From: Halorubrum aquaticum
Lineage (GTDB): Archaea; Halobacteriota; Halobacteria; Halobacteriales; Haloferacaceae
Reading direction: 5' to 3'
Length of the DNA stretch: 64,000 bases
Assembly: GCF_900113615.1 (NCBI RefSeq)
Contig: NZ_FOPZ01000014.1
Span: forward strand, 26,302-90,301
The position numbers and the translations under genes were made by a program. Positions 25,544 to 33,992 of this stretch are shown here, piece by piece (position 1 is the stretch's first letter; each line of letters opens with the position of its first letter). Under the pieces are notes generated by a model. That model did no database searches, had not been told where the DNA came from, and worked only from the letters and a program-made list of their open reading frames with translations.

Positions 25544-26473
25544 ATGGTCGAGCCGATACTCAAGTGGGCCGGCGGGAAACGACAGCTCCTCGACGCGCTG
25601 TACGCGCGGTTTCCCGACTCGTTCGACCGGTACCACGAGCCCTTCGTCGGCGGCGGGGCGCTCTTCTTCGACCTCGAGCCGAACGCGGGCACGATCAACG
25701 ACGCGAACCCTCGGCTCGTCTCGCTGTACGAGCGGGTACGCGACGAGCCGGGGCGACTCATCGAGCGGCTGGAGTCGTTCGCGGACCCCGAGTCGGAGCC
25801 CGATCCGGACCTCCCGTACGCGGAGACGACCCAGCGCGGCCGGGACGTGGAGAGCTACTACTACCAGCAGCGCGCCCGGTTCAACGACCGGCCGTACACG
25901 GGCGAGTACGACCCCCTCGAGGAGGCCGCACTCTTAGTGTACCTGAACCGCACCTGCTATAACGGCCTCTACCGCGAGAACGCCGACGGCGGCTTCAACG
26001 TCCCGATCGGCCGGTACGCGGACCCGGACTGGATCAAACGTGACCGGATCCGGCGGGCGAGCGAGACGCTCGCCGACGTCGAGGTGTACAACCGCGACTT
26101 CGAGTACGTCCTCGACGTCGCAGACCCCGGCGATCTGGTGTACTTCGACCCGCCGTACGAGCCGATGAGTCTGACGGCCGACTTCACCGCCTACAGCGCG
26201 GACGGGTTCGACCGCGAGGACCAGGAACGCCTGATCGAGGTCGCGACGACCCTCGACGACCGGGGCGTGAACGTCCTCGTCTCGAACAGCGGCGTGACGT
26301 ACGACCGATACGCGGCGACGGGCTTTCACGTCGACACCGTGGACGCGACCCGCGCGATCAACAGCGACGGCGACGGTCGCGAGGCGGTCGACGAGGTGAT
26401 CGCGACGAACGTTTCCGGATCCGACCGCCTCGACGCCGGACAGCGCGCGCTCTCGACGTTCGAGGACCGGTGA
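25544..26473 (+). CDS. Dam-type DNA adenine-N6 methyltransferase, orphan
   Basis: A 309-residue class alpha (D12/Dam) adenine methyltransferase that transfers a methyl group from SAM to adenine. Visible motifs are KWAGGKRQLL at the N-terminus (motif X), EPFVGGGALFFDL (SAM-binding motif I) and DPPYEP (catalytic motif IV). NRTCYNGLYREN is typical of the Dam subgroup. No restriction endonuclease gene is adjacent, so it is an orphan here. The recognition sequence is unknown; GATC is the usual Dam site. ATG 25544 lies about 30 nt after a TATA-like gtttatttt (leaderless). Confidence 0.9.
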   Translation: MVEPILKWAGGKRQLLDALYARFPDSFDRYHEPFVGGGALFFDLEPNAGTINDANPRLVSLYERVRDEPGRLIERLESFADPESEPDPDLPYAETTQRGRDVESYYYQQRARFNDRPYTGEYDPLEEAALLVYLNRTCYNGLYRENADGGFNVPIGRYADPDWIKRDRIRRASETLADVEVYNRDFEYVLDVADPGDLVYFDPPYEPMSLTADFTAYSADGFDREDQERLIEVATTLDDRGVNVLVSNSGVTYDRYAATGFHVDTVDATRAINSDGDGREAVDEVIATNVSGSDRLDAGQRALSTFEDR

Positions 26474-26552
26474 GTCGCCGACCCCTGCCGACGGTCCGCC
26501 CGCGGTCCGCCATCCGACGGGCTTTTTGACCTTCCCCGCCGTCGAGTCGGGT

Positions 26553-27002
26553 ATGACGAAGCTCGACATCGACCTCGTTCTCGCGCCCGTCGACGGCAGC
26601 GAGGCGTCCCACGAGGCCGTCGATTACGCGATCGGGATCGCGAGCGAGTACGGCGCGAGCGTCCACGCGCTGTACGTCCTCGACGAGGAGGTCGTCCGGG
26701 CGTTGGAGTCCGGCTCGATAGACGAGCGGGACGTCGCCGAGGACACCGCGACCTTCACCGAATCGGTCGCGGAGCGCGCGGAGGCGGCGGGAGTCGGCCA
26801 CAGCAACTCCATGGCGTACGGCTTCTCCACCGAGGTCAAGACGGTTCATCCCGGCAGCGTCGTCCTCGACACCGCCGAGGAGATCGAGGCGGACTTCATC
26901 GTCGTCCCCCGTGAGCCGGTCACCGGCGAGCCGGGACAGGTCCTCGAGAAGGCCGCGGAGTACGTCCTGTTGTACGCGAGCCAGCCGGTCCTCTCGGTGT
27001 GA
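26553..27002 (+). CDS. universal stress protein (UspA) family
   Basis: A 149-residue UspA-fold protein: LVLAPVDGSEASHEAVDYA at the N-terminus and YASQPVLSV at the end. The ATP-binding glycine motif is degenerate (REPVTGEPGQVLEKAAEYVL), so nucleotide binding is doubtful. ATG 26553 is favoured over the in-frame GTG at 26526 by a TATA-like ctttttg about 30 nt upstream. Its stop overlaps the GTG of the DUF63 membrane-protein gene (GTGA), so the two are co-expressed. Confidence 0.82.
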   Translation: MTKLDIDLVLAPVDGSEASHEAVDYAIGIASEYGASVHALYVLDEEVVRALESGSIDERDVAEDTATFTESVAERAEAAGVGHSNSMAYGFSTEVKTVHPGSVVLDTAEEIEADFIVVPREPVTGEPGQVLEKAAEYVLLYASQPVLSV

Positions 27003-27886
27003 TCCCGGCGTCCGCATCGCCGACGGATCCGGTCTCCGCGACGGTTCGGGGATCGGTCCCCGCGACGCTCGGCGACCTCCCGTTTCTCCCGGCGGGGACG
27101 ACGCTGCCTCCGCTTCCGTACCTCCTCGTCGTCCTCCTGGCGACCGGCGGGGTCGCCCTCGCGCTCCGTCGGCGACGACCGGCGGTCGGTGTCTCGCACG
27201 TGCTCGCGTTGACGCCGTGGATCGTTCTCGGGTCCGCGCTCCACGTTCTGTACGTCGTGGGGGCGCTCCCCGAACCGCTCGCTCCCTTCGGCGGATCGCC
27301 GACGGTGTACCCCACGGTCGCGGCGCTCGCGGGCGCGGCCTGGCTGGCGGCCGAGGAAGCCGTTGCCGACGGCGAGCGGGTCCCGGGCGTCATCGCCGCG
27401 GTCGGGACGGTCCTCGTCGTCCCCGTCGTCGTGGTCGCGCTCACCACCGGCGTCTCCGGGTCGGGGGCGTCGTGGTCGGCGGTCGCGGTGCTCGCTTCGG
27501 CTCCGATCGCGGCGGTCGTCTGGCGTGTCCTCGGTCGGCTCGAGCCGGGAGTCGCCGTCACCGGAGGCGTCGGTGCGCTCGCCGTGTACGGACACGCGCT
27601 CGACGGCGTCTCGACGGCGATCGGGGTGTCCCAGCTCGGCTTCGGCGAACGCAGCCCGCTCTCGCGGATCATCCTCGAACTGGACGGCGTGCCGTCGGTG
27701 CCGGTGCTCGGCGAGGGCTGGCTGTTCCTCCTCGTCAAGCTGGCCGTCGCGAGCGCCGTCGTGTCCCTGTTCGCTCCGTACGTCCGCGAGGAGCCGGAGG
27801 AGGGGCTTCCCCTCTTAGGCTTCGTCGCCGCCGTCGGACTCGGCCCGGCCGCACACAACCTGCTTCTGTTCTCCGTGACCGCGTGA
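26999..27886 (+). CDS. DUF63 family membrane protein
   Basis: A 295-residue polytopic membrane protein of the archaeal DUF63 family, function unknown. It has about seven hydrophobic segments. The family-typical motif GHALDGVSTAIGVSQLGFGE lies near residue 200, and FLLVKLAVASAVV follows. It starts with GTG at 26999, overlapping the upstream USP stop (GTGA), which indicates translational coupling. Confidence 0.82.
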   Translation: MIPASASPTDPVSATVRGSVPATLGDLPFLPAGTTLPPLPYLLVVLLATGGVALALRRRRPAVGVSHVLALTPWIVLGSALHVLYVVGALPEPLAPFGGSPTVYPTVAALAGAAWLAAEEAVADGERVPGVIAAVGTVLVVPVVVVALTTGVSGSGASWSAVAVLASAPIAAVVWRVLGRLEPGVAVTGGVGALAVYGHALDGVSTAIGVSQLGFGERSPLSRIILELDGVPSVPVLGEGWLFLLVKLAVASAVVSLFAPYVREEPEEGLPLLGFVAAVGLGPAAHNLLLFSVTA

Positions 27887-27907
27887 CTGCGGAGAGTAGA
27901 ACGACGG

Positions 27908-27971
27908 CGAACCGGCGGCGGGCGAAACGACGGCGGGCGAACCGGCGGCGGGCGAAACGACGGCGAACCGG
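27908..27971. repeat. 30-bp GC-rich tandem repeat, about two copies
   Basis: The unit cgaaccggcggcgggcgaaa plus cgacggcggg occurs at 27908-27937 and again, slightly shortened, from 27938. It lies between the convergent DUF63 and DUF2150 genes. Confidence 0.6.
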
Positions 27972-28075
27972 CCGACGAGAGGGGATCGCCGACGCGTCGC
28001 GTAGCGGTCAACGCCGGCGGGAGAACGAGACGGGTCCCGGAGGGCGGTGGTTCGACGGGGCCGAGATCGGGGCTC

Positions 28076-28654
28076 TCAGTCCTCCTCGACGACCTCGGGG
28101 TCCTCGATCGCGGACTGGAGGGAGTCGAGCCCGTTGACCCACTCGGAGACGAGTCCGTACTCCAGTTCCTCGGCGAGCTCCATGTCGAGACGCTCCCCGT
28201 CGATGACGCGGGTGCCGGCCTGGACGACGTATCCCAACGCGGCGTCGAGGTCCTCCTCGGCCTCGGCGTCGGCGGCCGCGTGGACGAACTCGTCGACGTC
28301 GCCCTCGACGACCCCGCCGACGACGAACTCCTCGGCGGCGTAGAAGACGGGAACGAGCGAGGTCTGAACCCCGTCGATCAGCATGTTCTTGTCCTCGTCG
28401 TCGAAGGAGACCTCCGCGAGGACGATGTCGCTCACGTCCCGGATCTCCTCGACGGCCCGGTCCTCGTCGATGCGTTCTTCCTCCAAGGCCGCGAGGACCT
28501 TCGCGATCGCGATCGCGGCGTCGTCCTGGAGGTTCAAGAGCAGCCGCGCGGAGTCCTCGTTTTCGGGATCGAGGTCCTCGTCGGCGAGCCTGTCGAGCCA
28601 GTTCTGCCAGCGCTCCTCGGAGTAGAACGTCTCAACCGCCTCGTCCTCGGTCAT
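28076..28654 (-). CDS. DUF2150 family protein
   Basis: A 192-residue, strongly acidic cytoplasmic protein of the archaeal DUF2150 family (FYSEERWQNWLDRLADED at the N-terminus), function unknown. It is all helical by composition. The ATG at 28654 is chosen; an in-frame TTG lies at 28681. A TATA-like ataaataag lies about 40 nt upstream, which leaves a short leader. Confidence 0.82.
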   Translation of the reverse strand: MTEDEAVETFYSEERWQNWLDRLADEDLDPENEDSARLLLNLQDDAAIAIAKVLAALEEERIDEDRAVEEIRDVSDIVLAEVSFDDEDKNMLIDGVQTSLVPVFYAAEEFVVGGVVEGDVDEFVHAAADAEAEEDLDAALGYVVQAGTRVIDGERLDMELAEELEYGLVSEWVNGLDSLQSAIEDPEVVEED

Positions 28655-28747
28655 GTCCCATATCTCTCCCGGACTACTCAAAGGCCTTTCTTATTTATGC
28701 CCCCGAGAGACGCCGTCACACCCGGCTGAGAACTGACGGAGCCCCGA

Positions 28748-29107
28748 TCAGTCGAGGTTGCTCTTCAGCTCCGGAACCAGCTCGTCGGGGTCCACCGGCT
28801 TGGTCACGTAGCCGTCCGCGCCGGCTTTCACCGCCTCCATCATCTTCTCCTGCTGGTCGACGCTCGTACACATCACGACCACGGCGTCCGGCCATCGGTC
28901 CTTGATGTTCCGCGTCGCCTCGATCCCCGTCATCTCCGGCATCACGACGTCCATCGACACGGCATCGGGCTCGTGCGCCTCGAAGAGCTCCACGGCCTCC
29001 GCGCCGTTCTCCGCCTCGCCGACCACGTCGAAGGACCCCTCCAACGCGTCCCGAACGACGGTCCGCTGGAACGAGGAATCGTCGACGACGAGCACCCGCT
29101 CGGTCAT
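28748..29107 (-). CDS. CheY-like single-domain response regulator
   Basis: A 119-residue receiver domain. The phosphorylation site is D53 in SMDVVMPEMTG, the acidic pair is D9-D10 (VLVVDDSS), and the switch residues are Thr in VVMCTSVD and Lys in VTKPVD. No output domain is attached. No che cluster is present nearby, so its kinase partner is not identified; it may act in taxis or in a separate two-component circuit. It is divergent from the AbrB-PhoU gene, 172 bp apart. Confidence 0.88.
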   Translation of the reverse strand: MTERVLVVDDSSFQRTVVRDALEGSFDVVGEAENGAEAVELFEAHEPDAVSMDVVMPEMTGIEATRNIKDRWPDAVVVMCTSVDQQEKMMEAVKAGADGYVTKPVDPDELVPELKSNLD

Positions 29108-29260
29108 ATCGGCTCGTCGCCGGCGGTCGATATAAGTTCGCGGATCGACTCCGGAACCGCCCGGACCGCGTCCGAGGGCGTCGCTGGCGGACGGACGCCT
29201 CGACGTTCGATCACCTTGTATATTTGATCGAGCGTATAATGAACATAGGAACAAGGTTAA

Positions 29261-29278
29261 GGTATCTCACACGATACC
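29261..29278 (+). promoter_or_regulatory. operator-like inverted repeat GGTATC-N6-GATACC
   Basis: A perfect 6-bp inverted repeat with a 6-bp spacer ends two bases before the ATG at 29280. TATA-like tataat lies at 29235-29240, so the repeat covers the expected transcription start. That is the position expected for an autoregulatory operator. Confidence 0.5.
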
Positions 29279-29279
29279 G

Positions 29280-30317
29280 ATGGATATGGAAACGCGGAAG
29301 GTCCAACGGCTCGGGCCGTCGACGCTGGCGATGACGCTCCCGGCCGAGTGGGCACAGGAACACGGCGTGAACAAGGGCGACGAGGTCTCCCTGCGGATGG
29401 GTGGGAAGGGAACGCTCACGGTGCTGCCCGAGTCGGTGAGTTCGGAGGAGTCGGAGGCGGTCATCAACGCGGACGGGCTCGACGCTCGGGCGCTCGAGCG
29501 AGCGGTCGTCGCCCAGTACGTGCTCGGCCGGCGCGTGATCCACGTCCGGAGCGAGGGGACCCTCGACAGCGAGCACATCAACGCGGTGTACAAAGCCGAG
29601 ACCCAGCTCATGGGACTCGGCGTTATCGAGGAGACGCCCGAGGACATCTCGATCCGGTGTTCGGTCGACCCCGAGGACTTCACGCTCGACAACCTGCTCG
29701 AGCGGCTGGAGAACACCGGTTCGACGATGCGCGGCGAGGCCGTCAAGGCGCTCGCACACGGCAACGCCGACCTCGCCCAGCGCGCGCTCAACCGCGAGCG
29801 GCAGGCGAACAAGATCTTCGTGCTCCTCCTGCGGCTGATCTTCACCGCCTACCAGAACCCGAACCTCGCGCGGGCGGTCGGACTGGAGGAGGGGTTCCCG
29901 CTCATCGGCTACCGGTCGGTCGCGAAGAACCTCGAGCTCACCGCCGACAACGCCGAGGACATCGCCGACATCGTGATGGAGGCCGACGGCCACACTCTCG
30001 ACGTCGACAAGGCAACCATGCGACAGATCCGCGAGTTCACCGACCAGGTCGACGAGCTCACGGCGCTGGCGGTCCGGGCGGTCGTCGAGCGGGACTACGA
30101 CCTCACCGTCGAGTGCCGCGACCTCTTCGCCCGGCTCGAGGACCGCGAACAGGAGATACTCGGCGAGCTGCCCGACGACCTCGACAACGACGTGCTGTTG
30201 ATGACCCGTGAGGTGCTCGTCAGCCTCCAGCACACCGCGGAGTACGCCATGCGAAACGCCGAGATCGCCGCGAACCTCGCGCTCAACGAGGCGTCCGACC
30301 ACGTCGACATCGTCTAG
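29280..30317 (+). CDS. AbrB-PhoU domain phosphate-type regulator
   Basis: A 345-residue fusion. Residues 1-50 form a SpoVT/AbrB swapped-hairpin DNA-binding domain (RKVQRLGPSTLAMTLPAEWA). Residues 100-340 form two PhoU three-helix repeats (ENTGSTMRGEAVKALAHGNA; FTDQVDELTALAVRAVVERD). In haloarchaea such proteins are linked to control of phosphate uptake, but no pst genes lie in the window. ATG 29286 is an alternative start. The inverted repeat directly before the gene is a candidate binding site for the AbrB domain. Confidence 0.88.
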   Translation: MDMETRKVQRLGPSTLAMTLPAEWAQEHGVNKGDEVSLRMGGKGTLTVLPESVSSEESEAVINADGLDARALERAVVAQYVLGRRVIHVRSEGTLDSEHINAVYKAETQLMGLGVIEETPEDISIRCSVDPEDFTLDNLLERLENTGSTMRGEAVKALAHGNADLAQRALNRERQANKIFVLLLRLIFTAYQNPNLARAVGLEEGFPLIGYRSVAKNLELTADNAEDIADIVMEADGHTLDVDKATMRQIREFTDQVDELTALAVRAVVERDYDLTVECRDLFARLEDREQEILGELPDDLDNDVLLMTREVLVSLQHTAEYAMRNAEIAANLALNEASDHVDIV

Positions 30318-30405
30318 ACGGGCCGTCGACGCCCCGCGAGTCCCGTCCCCTCACGCGGATCGCCAAGTTCGCATGAACTAAGTGTCCACCCGCGAAGCGA
30401 CTCGT

Positions 30406-30588
30406 ATGACCGAGGGATCCATCGAGTCCGACAAGGGGATCGGCGTGACGCTCGCGCTGTCCGCCGTCGCGGTCGTCGGCGCAGTCGTGATGTACGGCCA
30501 CCCGACCCAGTTCGGGAAGGCGTGGGGGTTCGCCGCCGCGTTCGTCTTCGCGCTGCTGGCGGTCGTCGCCGTCCAGGCGTTCGAGTGA
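30406..30588 (+). CDS. small two-span membrane protein
   Basis: A 60-residue membrane protein with two hydrophobic helices (VTLALSAVAVVGAVVMYG; WGFAAAFVFALLAVVAVQAF) joined by HPTQFGKA. ATG 30406 lies 28 nt after a TATA-like aactaagtg; upstream in-frame GTG at 30382 is less likely. No named function is recognised. It is a conserved-looking haloarchaeal small protein. Confidence 0.65.
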   Translation: MTEGSIESDKGIGVTLALSAVAVVGAVVMYGHPTQFGKAWGFAAAFVFALLAVVAVQAFE

Positions 30589-30637
30589 GACGGCTCGACG
30601 AGAAACCGTTAAGCGCGTCAGACGCCAACGTCCGACG

Positions 30638-30862
30638 ATGACCGAGTACACCGAGGAGGAGCGGCGGATCCTCGCGTACCTCACGGACAGCGTCACCCGC
30701 GGCGAGCGATACGTCCGCTCGAAGACGATCGCCGACGCGATCGGTCTCACCGCCAAGCAGGTCGGCTCCCGGCTCCCGCGGCTGGCCGAGAAGGCCGACG
30801 ACGTCGAGATCGAGAAGTGGGGTCGGGCCCGCTCGACGACGTGGCGCGTGACGCAGGGGTGA
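30638..30862 (+). CDS. small winged-helix protein (DUF7123-like)
   Basis: A 74-residue winged-helix protein, probably DNA-binding. EERRILAYLTDSVTRGERY gives the first helix, SKTIADAIGLTAKQVGSRLP the helix-turn-helix, and IEKWGRARSTTWRVT the wing. The closest group is the small haloarchaeal DUF7123-type family. A TATA-like accgttaag lies 28 nt upstream, so it is probably leaderless. Target genes are unknown. Confidence 0.75.
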   Translation: MTEYTEEERRILAYLTDSVTRGERYVRSKTIADAIGLTAKQVGSRLPRLAEKADDVEIEKWGRARSTTWRVTQG

Positions 30863-30954
30863 GCCGGCCCGAACACCCGATCGAACGCGTTCGGAGCCGG
30901 CGGTCGGATCCGCGACTCCACCCTTTTAATCTCCCCGCGTTCGTACTCCGATCC

Positions 30955-31383
30955 ATGACCGTCCGAGTCTCCCGGACGTTCGAGTTCGACGCGCCCGCAG
31001 CGGACGTGTGGGCGTTCATCTCGGACGCGGAGAAACGAGCAGGGGCGATTAGCGTGGTCGACACCTTCGAGGTCCACGGCGACGGGACGGCGACGTGGCA
31101 CGTCGCGCTTCCGGTCCCGATGATCCGGTCGACGATCACGGTCGAGACCGAGGAGGTCGAGCGCGACCCGCCGAACCGGGTGAAGTTCGTGGGCAGATCG
31201 AGCGCGTTCCGGGTGACCGGCGAACACACGATCACGGAGACCGACGGGGGCTGCCGGCTCGCGAACGAGTTCGTCGTCGAGGGGAAACTCCCCGGCGTCG
31301 AGTCCTTCTTCAAACGCAACTTCGACGGCGAGCTCGACAACCTGGAGGATGCGCTCCGGCGGTCCCTGACGCTCGACGCCTGA
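30955..31383 (+). CDS. SRPBCC family (CoxG/START-like) protein
   Basis: A 142-residue single-domain SRPBCC protein, a cavity fold that binds hydrophobic ligands. It starts VRVSRTFEFDAPAADVWAFI with the typical alternating strands (TVETEEVERDPPNRVKF) and ends with the long C-terminal helix SFFKRNFDGELDNLEDALRR. CoxG-like carbon monoxide dehydrogenase subunit G proteins are relatives, but no cox genes are near. A TATA box cttttaatc lies 28 nt before the ATG (leaderless). Confidence 0.82.
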   Translation: MTVRVSRTFEFDAPAADVWAFISDAEKRAGAISVVDTFEVHGDGTATWHVALPVPMIRSTITVETEEVERDPPNRVKFVGRSSAFRVTGEHTITETDGGCRLANEFVVEGKLPGVESFFKRNFDGELDNLEDALRRSLTLDA

Positions 31384-31981
31384 GTTCCGCTCGAGTCGCG
31401 GGTCGATCCGGTCCGGTGGCCGGTTCGGCCCGGTCCGATCCGACTCGGTCCCGTCTCCGTGGTTTTATACGCGAGCGGGACGTACCGGAGACTGCCGAAG
31501 TTCGACGCTTTTCTCGTCGAAGTTCGGCGACAACGACCCGCGCCCGTCCCGCCTCGGGCGACGGCCCGATACAGCCAGGGGGTCCGCTGTTCGGTGCCGT
31601 CACCCGTCCACTCGCCTCCCGTTTCCGCCTTCGCCTTTCGCCGCCATCCGGCTTCCGCCACCTGCCGCCCTTCGCCACTCCCCCGAGAGTATCAGCACGG
31701 ATAATTCGAGCGACAGCTTCTTCATCCGTTTCGGCTTGCGTACGAACGCCGCGGACGAATCCGGCCGACCACCCGTTTCGGGCATGGTCGGCTCGACCAC
31801 TCGCTTCCACCGTCCGTCGTCCGTCGGCGTGGGTTCGGGCCACCCGCTCCCACCACCACCCGGACCCGTTCGAGGCGTGGAAGCACCGATCCCTCTTCCC
31901 GGAACGGAGCCGATCCCTCGAGTCACGACCCCGTCGTCGAAACGCAAGGACGATAGGCCTCTGTGGAGTACGTACGCCCGA
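31384..31981. other. 598-bp gap before the presenilin-type gene
   Basis: No convincing protein gene was found. The open frames here are Arg/Pro/Ser-rich and lack acidic haloarchaeal composition. The gap does contain a good TATA-like box and a hairpin (see 31462-31528). It may be a long 5' leader of the presenilin-type gene or a separate non-coding transcript. CTTTCGCC-type short repeats occur around 31610-31680. Confidence 0.4.
31462..31528 (+). promoter_or_regulatory. orphan promoter followed by a hairpin
   Basis: TATA-like gttttata lies at 31462-31469. About 27 nt later, at the expected transcript start, begins an inverted repeat: 14-nt arms at 31494-31507 and 31515-31528 with one mismatch and a 7-nt pyrimidine-rich loop (cttttct). 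No start codon follows closely. Confidence 0.4.
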
Positions 31982-32983
31982 ATGTTCCCCCGCGAGTACC
32001 GCGGCGTCGCCTTCGCGGTCGGCCTCTTCCTCGTCGTCCAACTGGGCGCGCTGGCGTTGGTCCCCGAGTTCGTCGAGAGCGACTATCAACCCGTCGAGAA
32101 CCCGCAGGACCCGACGAACAGTCTGGTGTACATCGTCGCCATCGTCGCCATGACGGGGCTGATTCTCGCGGCGTTCCGCTACGACTTCGACTGGGCGATC
32201 CGGCTCCTGATCGTCGGCGTCTCCGCGTGGCTCTCGTGGTACGTGTTCGCCGCGTTCGCCCCGCCGCTTCTCGCCGCGATCCCCGCGGTCGCGGTCGCGG
32301 TCGGCCTGCTCGTCCACCCCGAGTGGTACGTCATCGACGCCGCCGGCGTGTTGATGGGCGCGGGGGCTGCCGGGTTGTTCGGGATCTCCTTCGGGATCCT
32401 CCCCGCGCTCGTCCTCCTGAGTTTCCTCGCCGTCTACGACGCGATCTCGGTGTACGGCACCGAACATATGCTCTCGCTCGCCGAGGGCGTGATGGACCTC
32501 AACATCCCGGTCGTCCTCGTGATCCCGCTTTCGGTCTCCTACTCGCTCCTCGAGGACGACTTCGAGGACGCGAACGACGTCCACGAGGAGGACGGAACCG
32601 ACCGCGAGGACGCCGACGGTGACGAGCCCGACCGCGAGGGAGGCGCCGACGACGGGAACGACGAGCCCGAAGACGACGAACGCGACGCCTTCTTCATCGG
32701 GCTCGGCGACGCCGTGATCCCGGCGGTGATGGTCGCCAGCGCCGCCACCTTCTCGCCGGCCGCGGCGCTCTCGGTCCCGTTCATCGAACTCAACCTCCCG
32801 GCGCTTCTCGCGATGGTCGGCACGCTCGCGGGCCTGCTCGTGTTGATGAACTGGGTGATGAAAGGTCGCGCACACGCCGGCTTGCCCCTGCTCAATGGGG
32901 GAGCGATCGGCGGATACCTGGTCGGCTCGCTCGTCGCCGGCGTCCCCCTCGTCGAGGCGCTCGGGCTCACGGTCGCGTTCTGA
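31982..32983 (+). CDS. presenilin-type intramembrane aspartyl protease (PSH family)
   Basis: A 333-residue membrane protein with about nine hydrophobic segments. The two catalytic aspartates are in VYDAISVYG (Tyr152-Asp153) and FIGLGDAVIP (Gly-Leu-Gly-Asp243). The later GLPLLNGGAIGG corresponds to the PAL region. A long acidic loop (residues 190-235) separates the two Asp helices, as in other archaeal homologues. It would cleave transmembrane segments of substrates; none is known. ATG 31982 is the best start, but upstream in-frame codons reach 31736. Confidence 0.85.
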   Translation: MFPREYRGVAFAVGLFLVVQLGALALVPEFVESDYQPVENPQDPTNSLVYIVAIVAMTGLILAAFRYDFDWAIRLLIVGVSAWLSWYVFAAFAPPLLAAIPAVAVAVGLLVHPEWYVIDAAGVLMGAGAAGLFGISFGILPALVLLSFLAVYDAISVYGTEHMLSLAEGVMDLNIPVVLVIPLSVSYSLLEDDFEDANDVHEEDGTDREDADGDEPDREGGADDGNDEPEDDERDAFFIGLGDAVIPAVMVASAATFSPAAALSVPFIELNLPALLAMVGTLAGLLVLMNWVMKGRAHAGLPLLNGGAIGGYLVGSLVAGVPLVEALGLTVAF

Positions 32984-33025
32984 CGGCCGGCATACTTCTT
33001 GTCCCTCCGACACGTCGAGTGCGGT

Positions 33026-33922
33026 ATGACCGACGCCGAACCCGAGCGCGTCCTCGGGGAACTCGAACTCACCCGGGGGCTGACGATCCAGATGACGGCG
33101 GTCGGGACGCTCGGGATGATCGTCGGATGGGCGTGCTTCGCCGGGCTCTACCGGTTCGCCACCGGAAACGCGGTGAGTTTCGACTTCTTCCCCGCGACGG
33201 TCGGCTGGATCGCGACGCCGCTCGACCTCCTGATCGTGGCGTTCCTTGGAACGTTCTTTCTCGTCCCCCACGAGTGGCTCCACGGGCTCGCCATCCGGTA
33301 CTACGGCGGCGAGCCGCGGTACGGGGTCGGGATCGCCCACTTCGTCCTGCCGTACGCGTACGCGACGACCGACCACGAGTTCTCCCGGAACCAGTTCGTC
33401 GTCGTCCTCCTCACCCCGCTCGTCGCCATGACCGCGGTCGGCGTGCCGGTCATGCTCGCCCTCGAGTGGGGGTGGCTCGCCCTCCCGCTGACGCTGAACG
33501 CGGCCGGCGCGGTCGCGGACGTCTGGATGACGGTCGCCGTGCTTCGGTACCCCGAGCACGTCCGGGTGGTCGACCACGAGACGGGCGTCAGGATCCTCGG
33601 CCGCGAGGCGGACGCGCCGCGCGGGCTCTCCGTGACGGCACTCGTCTGGGACGGCCTCGCCGGGGCGGCCGTCGCCGCGTTCGCGACGTTCGTCCTGCTC
33701 GCGCTCGGCGGGCCGATCCTCCTGACGGCCCTCGGCGTCGAGTCGCTCACGATCGGGACGCCCGGGCGGCTCACCTACCTCTTCTCGTTCGTCGATACCC
33801 CGGAGGAGGTCTCGCTCGGGGTCGGTCCCGGCGTGCTCGGGATCGGCGGGCTGATCGGGCTGGCGTACGCGTTCGTGCGGACGTACCGGCGGGAGGGTCC
33901 CCCGCCGACCGATCCGGCGTGA
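33026..33922 (+). CDS. DUF3267-type putative zinc metalloprotease, membrane
   Basis: A 298-residue membrane protein. The zinc-binding motif HEWLH (HExxH type) is in FFLVPHEWLHGLAIRYYGG, and the rest of the site may come from NAAGAVADVWM. This is the layout of DUF3267/M50-like intramembrane proteases, but proteolysis is unproven. About six hydrophobic segments are visible. ATG 33026 is preferred over the in-frame start at 32999 because a TATA-like atacttctt lies about 30 nt upstream. It sits 42 bp after the presenilin-type gene on the same strand. Confidence 0.8.
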   Translation: MTDAEPERVLGELELTRGLTIQMTAVGTLGMIVGWACFAGLYRFATGNAVSFDFFPATVGWIATPLDLLIVAFLGTFFLVPHEWLHGLAIRYYGGEPRYGVGIAHFVLPYAYATTDHEFSRNQFVVVLLTPLVAMTAVGVPVMLALEWGWLALPLTLNAAGAVADVWMTVAVLRYPEHVRVVDHETGVRILGREADAPRGLSVTALVWDGLAGAAVAAFATFVLLALGGPILLTALGVESLTIGTPGRLTYLFSFVDTPEEVSLGVGPGVLGIGGLIGLAYAFVRTYRREGPPPTDPA

Positions 33923-33992
33923 TCCGGGAAGGACCGTGGCCGTCGGCGAGGCGAGCGCGAGCGTCGGGGATCCGCCTTTCGGCGTCCTCCGT

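Noticed and set aside
27908..27971. Small-RNA or terminator role for the GC-rich repeat after DUF63
   Set aside because: The repeat is direct, not inverted, and no promoter or hairpin is seen.
31310..33577. 755-codon minus-strand ORF across 31.3-33.6 kb
   Set aside because: It is antisense to the presenilin-type and DUF3267 genes and the composition is that of a GC-rich shadow frame.
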